From Caulobacteraceae bacterium (GTDB lineage Bacteria > Pseudomonadota > Alphaproteobacteria > Caulobacterales > Caulobacteraceae), in assembly GCA_003161535.1 (NCBI GenBank), contig PMOM01000108.1, forward strand, positions 1-5,512: DNA of 5,512 bases, read 5' to 3'. Shown piece after piece: positions 1 through 5,512 of this stretch. The notes under the pieces were generated by a model. The model had not been told where the DNA came from, searched no databases, and was given only the letters and a program-made list of their open reading frames with translations. Position numbers and translations under genes: made by a program. The first letter of the stretch is position 1; every line of letters begins with the position of its first letter.

Positions 1-126
1 GCCACCCTGGAGGACGCCGACACGCCGCCGACCGCGCAGCAGCAGGCGCTCTACACATCTCTCCACGCCAAACTGGAAGCGCAGCTGGCCCTGTGGCGAA
101 CGCTGCGCGAGTCTGAGCACTCCTAG
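1..126 (+). CDS. C-terminal end of an unidentified protein (5' truncated)
   Basis: An open frame enters from the left edge in frame 1 and ends at TAG 124-126, giving 41 residues that finish ...WRTLRESEHS. Nearly all codons end in G or C, as in the clear genes further on, which supports real coding. The segment is Gln-, Ala- and Leu-rich and looks like one amphipathic helix (LYTSLHAKLEAQLALWRTL) after a Pro/Thr-rich turn. From memory this resembles the helical C-terminus of BNR/sialidase-like beta-propeller proteins, where a similar Leu-Trp helix follows the propeller. That is a weak impression and I do not assign a product. The gene points toward rnhB, so the two converge. Confidence 0.7.
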   Translation, partial: ATLEDADTPPTAQQQALYTSLHAKLEAQLALWRTLRESEHS

Positions 127-232
127 GAGGCACTGCGTTCAGGAGTCCCAGGCTGCCAGTGAGGGACGCGGTGTAGGTCACGCGGCCGATGCGGCGGGGC
201 GCCGCCCCAGCCGTCAACGTTGAAACGTCCGA
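127..232. other. Convergent intergenic region
   Basis: These 106 bases lie between the stop of the left-edge gene and the stop of rnhB on the opposite strand. I see no convincing ORF or tRNA. The region contains one strong GC-rich hairpin (listed separately), a weak six-base inverted repeat (ACTCCT near 118-123 with AGGAGT near 141-146) and one GANTC site at 143-147. Its position between two converging genes fits a transcription termination zone. Confidence 0.6.
192..213. terminator. GC-rich hairpin, candidate bidirectional terminator
   Basis: CGGC-GGGGC, loop GCC, GCCCC-A-GCCG forms a nine-base-pair all-G/C stem with one bulged A and a three-base loop. It begins about 20 bases past the rnhB stop on the minus strand and about 65 bases past the left-edge gene on the plus strand. 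No T-run follows on either strand, so it is not a textbook intrinsic terminator. A shifted alternative pairing (GCGGC 191-195 with GCCGC 201-205) also exists, as expected in G/C-rich DNA. The terminator role is inferred from the stem and the convergent location. Confidence 0.4.
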
Positions 233-889
233 TCAACCCTGGACGATCTCATCATCGTCTCGGAACGCGCGCATGGGGTCCCTACCCGCCAGCGCCAAGC
301 GCACCGGCGCCCAACCCAGGCGATGAATTTCGCAGGGTCCCAACTCCAGGAGGGCGCGGGCATGGATCGGCGCGCGATAGCCCTTGTGGCCGGCGAAACC
401 GTAGCCCGGATAGGCCGCCTCCATGGCGGTCATCAGGCGGTCGCGCGCGGTCTTGGCGAGGATGGAGGCGGCGGCGATGGAAGAGGAGATGGCGTCACCC
501 CTGACCACCGTCTTCACAGGGCAGGGCAAATCGAACGCGTAGTTACCGTCCACCAGGGCGAAGACCGGGGCGATCGACAGCGCCTCGACCGCCCGGCGCA
601 TGGCTAAGCCGGTGGCCTGCAGGATGTTCAGGGCGGCGATCTCTTCCACCGAGGCAAAGCCCACGCCCCAGGCCAAGGCCCCGTCCTTGATCTGAATTTC
701 CAGAATGTCGCGTTGTTTGGCCGACAGCACCTTCGAATCGTTCAATCCGGCGATGCCGCAGGGGGTCTTCAGGATCACCGCGCCGGCGCACACGGGGCCC
801 GCCCACGGTCCGCGCCCAGCTTCGTCCACCCCACACACCGGCGCTGGACAGGCGCGCTCGAGCAGCATGTCGGGTCCGGATCTAGCCAT
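233..889 (-). CDS. rnhB: Ribonuclease HII
   Basis: RNase HII cleaves the RNA strand of RNA/DNA hybrids and nicks 5' of single ribonucleotides misincorporated in DNA, starting ribonucleotide excision repair in the cytoplasm. The 218-residue protein is of normal family length. Residues 20-28 (GVDEAGRGP) are the family signature. The expected acidic catalytic quartet is D22, E23, D114 (in LVDGN) and D132 (in [17 protein letters not shown]). DSKVLS (51-56), [12 protein letters not shown] (160-171) and HRLGWAPV (189-196) match the conserved central and C-terminal blocks. The ATG at 889 was chosen because it sits directly on the tag stop (TGATG). The frame stays open further upstream to 1117, but that stretch lies inside tag and lacks RNase H sequence. 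Met8 is a possible alternative start. There is no clear Shine-Dalgarno, so translational coupling to tag is likely. Confidence 0.96.
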   Translation of the reverse strand: MARSGPDMLLERACPAPVCGVDEAGRGPWAGPVCAGAVILKTPCGIAGLNDSKVLSAKQRDILEIQIKDGALAWGVGFASVEEIAALNILQATGLAMRRAVEALSIAPVFALVDGNYAFDLPCPVKTVVRGDAISSSIAAASILAKTARDRLMTAMEAAYPGYGFAGHKGYRAPIHARALLELGPCEIHRLGWAPVRLALAGRDPMRAFRDDDEIVQG

Positions 890-1494
890 CACGGCTTCGC
901 CATCGCGGCCACCTGGGCGTGGCGAAAACATCCCGTGACGTGGTCGTTGACCATCCCAACCGCCTGCATGAACGCATAGACGATGACCGGGCCGCAGAAC
1001 TTGAAGCCCTTGGCCTTCAGCGCCCTGGCCATCTCCACCGACGCCGGCGTGGAGGCCGGGACGCCGGTCACCGCCGTCCAACGGTTCTGCGCGGGCGCTC
1101 CGCCCGCCAGGTCCCAAAGGAAAGCGGCGAAATCCTCGCCCCGCTGGCGCATGTCCACAAAGACCCGCGCGCCGGCGATGGCGGCGTCGATCTTGGCGCC
1201 GGAGCGCACGATGCCGGGATCGGCCATCAGCCGCCCCCGATCCAGATCTCCAAAGCGCGCCACGCGATCAGGGTCGAAATCGGCGAAGGCGGCGCGGAAG
1301 GCCTCTCGCTTGCGCAGGATGGTGATCCACGCCAGTCCCGCCTGGAAGCCGTCAAGCACGAGCTTCTCCCACAGGGCGCGGCTGTCATGCTCCGGCACGC
1401 CCCACTCAGTGTCGTGGTAAGCCAGATAGAGCGGATCGGCGGGGTTGGCCCATCCACAGCGCGGGTGATCTGCGACCTTGACGCCCACGCCCAC
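889..1494 (-). CDS. tag: DNA-3-methyladenine glycosylase I
   Basis: This enzyme excises 3-methyladenine from alkylated DNA, leaving an abasic site for base excision repair. The 201-residue protein carries the family hallmarks in order: RCGWA (12-16), YHDTEWGVP (26-34), [13 protein letters not shown] (48-60), GIVRSGAKI (94-102), [24 protein letters not shown] (162-185). By alignment to E. coli Tag the zinc snap would be C13, H27, H185 and C189, all present. E. coli Glu38, near the base pocket, aligns with Asp48 here, a conservative change. The start is GTG at 1494, with GAGG only four bases upstream; a second in-frame GTG at 1488 has better spacing and cannot be excluded. The stop overlaps the rnhB start by one base. 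The start lies 21 bases from a divergent gene, so its promoter must overlap that gene's 5' end. Confidence 0.96.
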   Translation of the reverse strand: MGVGVKVADHPRCGWANPADPLYLAYHDTEWGVPEHDSRALWEKLVLDGFQAGLAWITILRKREAFRAAFADFDPDRVARFGDLDRGRLMADPGIVRSGAKIDAAIAGARVFVDMRQRGEDFAAFLWDLAGGAPAQNRWTAVTGVPASTPASVEMARALKAKGFKFCGPVIVYAFMQAVGMVNDHVTGCFRHAQVAAMAKP

Positions 1495-1506
1495 TCGTCC
1501 TCACAC
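1478..1506 (+). promoter_or_regulatory. Candidate promoter for the CgeB-like gene
   Basis: TTGACGC at 1478-1484 is an exact match to the Caulobacter housekeeping -35 consensus (TTGACGS). At a 14-base spacing, CCTCACAC at 1499-1506 matches the -10 consensus GCTANAWC only partly. Transcription would start close to the ATG at 1516, giving a leaderless or nearly leaderless message, which agrees with the lack of a Shine-Dalgarno. The element lies inside the start of tag on the other strand. The weak -10 keeps confidence low. Confidence 0.35.
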
Positions 1507-1515
1507 CTTGCGCCC

Positions 1516-2584
1516 ATGCGCATTCTCAATGTCGCCGACTTCAACTGGATGACCGGCGCCGAACGCACGAGCGCCAGACTCTCCTTGTTCGACATCTGCC
1601 GCAAGTTCAGCCTGGCGGCAACGCGGGCTGGTCACTTGGTGGTGGAATTCTCAGACCGGGCGGTAGCGCGCTCCGGGGGTCCGCTGCGCCTGAGGCGATT
1701 GGGCGCGGGATGGGCGAACCGCCGCTTTCTGCAGTGCGTGGATGAGCTCAAGCCCGATCTGATCCTGCTTCACTTCGCCGACACGATCACCAATGCCTCA
1801 CTAAGGGAGGCGCGTCGCCTGTCGCCCGGTGTGATCATCGCCGACGTCAATATCGACCCCATCGACACGGCCAAGAACCAGCTGCGGTTGGCGCTGCGCA
1901 AAGGCGCGGCCGACGCCCTCTTCGCCACCACCGACGCGCCTGCCCTCGGCGCGCATGCGGGCCCCGGCGCCTTCGCGGCCTATCTTCCAAACATGGTCGA
2001 TCCGGCCATCGAGACGGGACGGGCCTTCGAGATCGACGCCCCGGCCTTCGATCTGTTGTTCGCGGCCAGCGACGGCGCACCGCGCGAGGTCGGCCAAGAG
2101 TTCATCACTCCCAGCGAAGCCGTCGCGCGGCTGCGGGCCGGCGTTCCAGGTCTTCGGCTATCGACCCCGGGGATCGCCGGTCAACCGCCGGTGCGGGGCT
2201 ACGCCTATTTCCAGGCGTTGCAGTCGGCGCGCATGGGCTGGTCCCTGTCGCGTCGCGCGACGCTGCCGCTCTATGCATCCGATCGCATGGCGCACCTGTT
2301 CGGCTGGGGCCTCACGGTTTGCCTGGACCGCCGCGCCGGGTTCGAGCGCTTCTACGCGGACCGGCGACGCGGCCTTCTACGACGACCTGCCAGGCTTGAC
2401 CGCCGCCCTCACGCATCTGATCGCCGACGACGCGGCCGCCCGCGCCATGGCTCGTCGCGGCTGGGAGAAGACCTGGACCCTGTTCGACAGCGGCCGGGTG
2501 CTGGCCTACCTCCTCGCGCAACTCTTCGACGACGGCGGCGCCAAGGATTATGAGTGGCCGTGCGAACGGTGGGGCGGCGAGTGA
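1516..2584 (+). CDS. CgeB-like family glycosyltransferase, interrupted by a one-base frameshift
   Basis: Likely a cytoplasmic glycosyltransferase of the CgeB / Glyco_trans_1_2 group, GT-B-like, acting on an unknown envelope or surface glycan. MRILNVADFNW opens the first Rossmann-like strand, which supports the ATG at 1516. LKPDLILLHFAD (79-89) is the usual mid-N-terminal strand. QSARMGWSLSR (236-246), LYASDRMAHLFGWGL (252-266) and DRRAGFERFYAD (271-282) are the C-terminal nucleotide-sugar-binding block. After D282 (codon 2359-2361) the family sequence continues only in the next frame, as GDAAFYDDLPGLTAAL from 2363 to the TGA at 2582-2584. Skipping one C at 2361-2362 restores a 355-residue protein. 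Read literally, frame 1 ends at 2553 after a 63-residue Arg-rich tail typical of out-of-frame G/C-rich sequence. It may be a sequencing error or a recent pseudogene. Donor and acceptor cannot be predicted. Confidence 0.82.
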
Positions 2585-2617
2585 GCCATCTCGATCGCCT
2601 ACCCCCGCGGGCCCTCC

Positions 2618-3427
2618 TCAAGCCAGTTTGGCCACACCGACCGTCCACGACCGGCCATCGGGCAATGTGAGCGGCCCGGCGTCCAGGCGATCGAGGCGCA
2701 GGAGGGCCATGGCGTTGCCCTCCATGCCTGACAGGACCCGGCCGGCGCGCAAAGTTCCGGCAAGGAGCTCGGCCCCGTAGTCGGGCGCCGCGCCGCCGAA
2801 GGCGATGGGAATCATGCGGCTCTTGACCGCTCCGCGGCGTTTCATGCGCGAGGTGGTTTCCTGACCCACGTAACAGCCTTTGTTGAAGTCGACCCCGCCC
2901 AACAGGTCGAAGTTCGCCTCGATGGGATAGGCCTCATCGCTCCCCCAATCGGCCGAACCAGGGATGCCGAGGCTAAGGCGATGGACATCGTAGGCCGCCT
3001 CGTCCGCCACCGTTGCATTCGCCACCGGCGAGGATCCGAAGCGTCGAAACCCGAGCGCCGGCAGACGGGGATCGGCCCACCAACCCTCGGGCGCCGTCGG
3101 CGCGTTCCATAGCGCCAGCACCGGCGCGTCGGACGCGGCGATGTCGACCTTGGCGCGCAGGCGATGGAAGGTCAGGCGCTGGACCAGGGCCTCGCGCCGC
3201 ATGGCCTCGCACTCGATCAGACAGCCTTCCTTGGCGCCGGTCACGAAGAGATCGAACAGCACGCGTCCCTGCGGCGTCAGCAGCGCGCCAAACCGCGCCT
3301 CCCCCGTCTTCAGTGTCTCGACATCCTGGGTGATCAGCCCCTGCAGAAAGCCTCGCCAGTCCTGGCCGGTCATGACGATCAGAGCCCTGCTGGCGAGTTG
3401 GGCGGTGCGCGGCGAGGTTGTTGACAT
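2618..3427 (-). CDS. ygfZ: YgfZ/GcvT-domain folate-binding protein (iron-sulfur enzyme maintenance)
   Basis: YgfZ proteins resemble the T-protein of the glycine cleavage system, bind tetrahydrofolate, and support assembly or repair of certain iron-sulfur enzymes such as the tRNA-modifying MiaB. The diagnostic motif KGCYVGQE is at 183-190, with the functionally important Cys185, followed by TTSRMKRRG (191-199). Upstream, the GcvT-like fold shows FLQGLITQDV (27-36), LLTPQGRVLFDL (49-60) and a DVHRLSLGIP block (147-156). At 269 residues it is shorter than E. coli YgfZ (about 326) but usual for alphaproteobacterial members. The ATG at 3427 has no obvious Shine-Dalgarno. The stop faces the end of the CgeB-like gene across 33 bases, and the start is divergent from the family 9 glycosyltransferase. 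No direct metabolic link to the flanking genes is evident. Confidence 0.94.
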   Translation of the reverse strand: MSTTSPRTAQLASRALIVMTGQDWRGFLQGLITQDVETLKTGEARFGALLTPQGRVLFDLFVTGAKEGCLIECEAMRREALVQRLTFHRLRAKVDIAASDAPVLALWNAPTAPEGWWADPRLPALGFRRFGSSPVANATVADEAAYDVHRLSLGIPGSADWGSDEAYPIEANFDLLGGVDFNKGCYVGQETTSRMKRRGAVKSRMIPIAFGGAAPDYGAELLAGTLRAGRVLSGMEGNAMALLRLDRLDAGPLTLPDGRSWTVGVAKLA

Positions 3428-3489
3428 AACGCCAATGTGGCCGCCTAGGCGCTGGAGCGCCAGGGGCCATCGCCCTATACAGGTCCCGC
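3428..3489. promoter_or_regulatory. Divergent promoter region with nested inverted repeat
   Basis: This 62-base spacer lies between the ygfZ and glycosyltransferase starts, so it should hold both promoters. TGGCC (3438-3442) pairs with GGCCA (3465-3469) and, inside it, GGCGCT (3448-3453) pairs with AGCGCC (3456-3461). The two repeats are nearly concentric, and an eight-base palindrome GCCTAGGC (3443-3450) overlaps them. CCTATAC at 3474-3480 resembles a -10 element about ten bases before the ATG at 3490, which would give an almost leaderless glycosyltransferase message. I find no matching -35 box. Whether the repeat is an operator or chance G/C-rich symmetry is not decidable here. Confidence 0.4.
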
Positions 3490-4500
3490 ATGCCGGCCAA
3501 GCGTTTCCCGATCCTGTTCATCACCGCCAGCCGGATCGGCGACGCGGTGCTGTCCTCGGGTCTGATCAAGTCCCTGGTCGACGAAGTGCCCGGCGCCCGC
3601 TTCACCATCGTGGCCAGCGCTCTGACCGCGCCGCTATTTGGCGAAACCCCGGGCCTGGACCGGGTGATCGTGATGGACAAGATGCCGGTCGCCGCTCACT
3701 GGTTTTTTCTGTGGCGTCAGGTGCGCCTCCGCCGCTGGGGCCTAGTCGTGGATCTGCGCGGTTCGGCCATGGCCGACGCCTTGCGGCCAGCGCGGCGCGC
3801 GGTGCACAAAAAAAGCGGAGGCGACGCCGTCCACAAGGTGATCGAGGCCGCTCGGCTGTTGAAACTGGAAGAGGCGCCACCCGCCCCCTTTCTCTATACC
3901 AATCCGGCCATCGAGGCGCGGGCCGAGACGCTGACGCGCGGCGACGGTCCGATCCTGGCCATGGCTCCGGCGGCCAATTGGATCGGCAAGACCTGGCCGG
4001 CGGAGCGCTTCGCCATGGTGGCGCGCGAGCTGTTGGGCGCGGGAGGACCGCTGGCCGGTGGCCGCCTGATGCTTCTGGGCGGGCCGAGTGACCAGGCCGC
4101 CGCCGCTTCGCTGCGCGCCGCGGTTCCCAGGGCCAGTCGCATCGATCTGGTCGGTCAGACCGATCTGTTGACCTGCTTTTCGGCTCTCAGGCACGCGCGC
4201 CTGTTCATCGGCGGCGATTCGGGCCTGATGCACCTGGCGGCCGCCGCCGGCGCGCCGACCCTGGGTCTCTTCGGTCCCTCCGACGAGCGGCTGTACGCTC
4301 CCTGGGGCGCCCAAACCCGCACCGTGCGCGGCCCCCGAACCTTCGAACAAATTCGCCAGCTTGACCCGGGGCTGAAACAGGCCATCTGCCACATGATGGA
4401 GCTGCCGGTCGCCACGGTTATGAGGGCGGCGCGGTCCCTGATCGCCGAGACCCAGGCGGGGCGTGCTCCACCGTGCCCGGCCGGAGATGCTCATGCCTGA
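3490..4500 (+). CDS. Glycosyltransferase family 9 (ADP-heptose:LPS heptosyltransferase-like)
   Basis: Family 9 enzymes such as WaaC and WaaF transfer heptose from ADP-heptose to the lipopolysaccharide inner core at the cytoplasmic side of the inner membrane. The 336-residue protein has the family layout: FITASRIGDAVLSSG (10-24) with Asp18 in the position of the proposed WaaC catalytic base, DLRGS (88-92), APAANWIGKTWPAERFA (159-175) with Lys167, and GGDSGLMHLAAAAGAPTLGLFGPS (241-264), where Asp243 corresponds to the acceptor/donor-binding Asp. PWG at 271-273 follows as usual. No signal peptide or membrane segment is visible, as expected. The true sugar is unproven, because many family 9 members are annotated only generically. 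The gene overlaps the next one by eight bases. Its start has no Shine-Dalgarno and the adjacent spacer has a TATAC -10-like element. Confidence 0.92.
   Translation: MPAKRFPILFITASRIGDAVLSSGLIKSLVDEVPGARFTIVASALTAPLFGETPGLDRVIVMDKMPVAAHWFFLWRQVRLRRWGLVVDLRGSAMADALRPARRAVHKKSGGDAVHKVIEAARLLKLEEAPPAPFLYTNPAIEARAETLTRGDGPILAMAPAANWIGKTWPAERFAMVARELLGAGGPLAGGRLMLLGGPSDQAAAASLRAAVPRASRIDLVGQTDLLTCFSALRHARLFIGGDSGLMHLAAAAGAPTLGLFGPSDERLYAPWGAQTRTVRGPRTFEQIRQLDPGLKQAICHMMELPVATVMRAARSLIAETQAGRAPPCPAGDAHA
4483..4495 (+). promoter_or_regulatory. Shine-Dalgarno and start of the dihydroorotase gene inside the upstream gene
   Basis: GGAG at 4483-4486 stands six bases before the ATG at 4493, the best-formed ribosome binding site in the window. 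It lies within the last codons of the family 9 glycosyltransferase, whose TGA is at 4498-4500. It fixes the dihydroorotase start and argues that both genes share one transcript with coupled translation. Confidence 0.7.
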
Positions 4501-5512
4501 GACGTTCGATTTGATCGTGCGCGGCGGCGAGGTGGTCAACCACGCAGGTCGCGGCGCGGCGGATGTGGGCGTGCGGGCCGGGAAGATCGCCGCCATCGGC
4601 GACCTGCGCGCGGCCTCGGCTGGAGAAGCGTTCGACGCCACCGGCCTTGCCGTCCTGCCCGGCGTCATCGACACCCAGGTGCACTTCCGCGAGCCTGGCA
4701 TGGAGTGGAAGGAAGACTTCGAGTCCGGTTCGAGATCGGCGGTGCTGGGCGGCGTGACGGCAGTCTTTGAAATGCCCAACACCGATCCGTCAACCACCGA
4801 CGCCGAGGCCTTGGGCGAGAAACTCGCCCGCGCCAAGGGCCGCATGCATTGCGACCATGCCTTCTATGTCGGCGGCACACACGAGAACGCCAAGCATCTT
4901 GGCGAGCTGGAGCGCCTGCCGGGGTGCTGCGGAGTAAAGGTGTTCATGGGCGCCTCCACCGGCACCTTGCTGGTCCCCGACGACGAAGGCTTGGCGACGA
5001 TCCTGCGCCATATCCGGCGCCGCGCCGCCTTTCATTCCGAAGATGAGTATCGCCTGGCCGAGCGCCGCCCCCTGGCCCGCGCCGGCGACTGGACGAGCCA
5101 TCCGGAGGTGCGGGACGCAACGTCGGCGATCCTCGCCACCCGGCGATTGGTCAGCCTGGCCACGGAGCTTGGCAAGCGCATCCATGTGCTGCACGTCTCC
5201 ACTGCAGAGGAGATCGACTTTCTTTCCCTGCACAAGGATGTGGCCACCGTCGAGCTGACCCCCCAGCATCTCACCCTCGCCGGCCCGGGTGACTATGAGC
5301 GCCTAAAGGGCCTGGCCCAGATGAACCCGCCGATCCGCGACGCCACGCACCGGACCGCCCTGTGGCGAGGGATCGCCATGGGCGTCGTCGATGTGCTGGG
5401 CACCGACCACGCGCCGCACACCCGCGAGGAGAAGGAACGCCCATATCCCGCGTCGCCCTCCGGCATGCCCGGCGTGCAGACTCTCCTGCCGATCATGCTC
5501 ACCCACGTGGCG
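4493..5512 (+). CDS. pyrC: Dihydroorotase-type cyclic amidohydrolase (3' truncated by window end)
   Basis: Probable dihydroorotase, interconverting N-carbamoyl-aspartate and dihydroorotate in pyrimidine synthesis; it belongs to the PyrC/AllB amidohydrolase group. 340 residues are visible and open to the right edge, against roughly 440 expected. The ATG at 4493 has GGAG at 4483-4486, six bases upstream, and lies eight bases inside the preceding gene. Motifs: LPGVIDTQVHFREPG (55-69), EMPNTDP (93-99), VKVFMG with Lys149 (the residue normally carboxylated), H181 (AFHSEDE), HVLHVSTAEE with H234, and GTDHAPHT with D305. The metal ligands are conserved except that the first His of the usual DxHxHxR motif is Gln62. 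TPHHL is also changed, to TPQHL (256-260). Hydantoinase or allantoinase activity, or a non-catalytic partner role, are alternatives. In related bacteria plsY, dprA and topA often follow such a gene. Confidence 0.9.
   Translation, partial: MPETFDLIVRGGEVVNHAGRGAADVGVRAGKIAAIGDLRAASAGEAFDATGLAVLPGVIDTQVHFREPGMEWKEDFESGSRSAVLGGVTAVFEMPNTDPSTTDAEALGEKLARAKGRMHCDHAFYVGGTHENAKHLGELERLPGCCGVKVFMGASTGTLLVPDDEGLATILRHIRRRAAFHSEDEYRLAERRPLARAGDWTSHPEVRDATSAILATRRLVSLATELGKRIHVLHVSTAEEIDFLSLHKDVATVELTPQHLTLAGPGDYERLKGLAQMNPPIRDATHRTALWRGIAMGVVDVLGTDHAPHTREEKERPYPASPSGMPGVQTLLPIMLTHVA

Noticed and set aside
130..190. A possible tRNA-like element suggested by GTTCAGGAGTC, reminiscent of a T-loop.
   Set aside because: The T-loop spacing is wrong and no acceptor stem, anticodon arm or D-arm can be folded around it.
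890..1117. A 76-residue N-terminal extension of rnhB on the minus strand.
   Set aside because: It lies wholly within tag in another frame, is Gly/Arg-rich noise, and RNase HII normally begins shortly before the DEAGRGP motif.
919..1515. A plus-strand open stretch continuous with the CgeB-like gene, allowing a 199-residue N-terminal extension.
   Set aside because: It runs antisense through tag and has no domain-like sequence. The Rossmann-like MRILNVADFNW start at 1516 is the natural beginning.
2585..2617. A palindrome CCCGCGGG between the converging CgeB-like gene and ygfZ, considered as a terminator.
   Set aside because: It is a short palindrome without room for a loop and has no T-run, so it cannot be supported as a terminator.
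2973..3680. A 235-codon minus-strand open frame overlapping ygfZ and the divergent spacer.
   Set aside because: It is a frame-shifted shadow of ygfZ; the KGCYVGQE-bearing frame is clearly the coding one.
3742..4845. A 367-codon open frame on the minus strand opposite the family 9 glycosyltransferase and the dihydroorotase start.
   Set aside because: It is the shadow of two well-supported plus-strand genes in G/C-rich DNA, crosses their junction, and its translation shows no recognisable motif.

Overview
The window is high-G+C bacterial chromosome that reads as an alphaproteobacterium, most likely a member of the Caulobacterales (Caulobacter, Phenylobacterium or Brevundimonas type). This rests on strongly G/C-ending codons, protein sequences resembling that group, mostly absent Shine-Dalgarno sequences, and a TTGACGC element like the Caulobacter housekeeping -35 box. 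The taxonomy is an inference from style and remembered family sequences, not from a search.

Layout, left to right. Positions 1-126 hold the last 41 codons of a plus-strand gene of uncertain product. A roughly 100-base gap with a strong GC hairpin separates it from a minus-strand pair transcribed toward it: tag (3-methyladenine DNA glycosylase I, 889-1494), then rnhB (ribonuclease HII, 233-889), joined by a one-base stop/start overlap. Only 21 bases beyond the tag start, a plus-strand CgeB-like glycosyltransferase gene (1516-2584) runs the other way. Its reading frame is broken by one apparent extra C near 2361-2362. It converges on a minus-strand gene for a YgfZ-type folate-binding iron-sulfur maintenance protein (2618-3427). 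After a 62-base divergent spacer with a nested inverted repeat come a family 9 (heptosyltransferase-like) glycosyltransferase (3490-4500) and, overlapping it by 8 bases, a dihydroorotase-type amidohydrolase (from 4493) that runs off the right edge.

Together this is a compact core-genome neighbourhood: DNA repair (tag, rnhB), envelope glycan synthesis (two glycosyltransferases), iron-sulfur enzyme upkeep (ygfZ) and pyrimidine or cyclic-amide metabolism. There are no transposases, integrases, CRISPR arrays, rRNA or tRNA genes, and I do not see a convincing undescribed system. The points most worth a second look are the glycosyltransferase frameshift, the Gln that replaces the first metal-binding His of the dihydroorotase, and the two very short divergent spacers.
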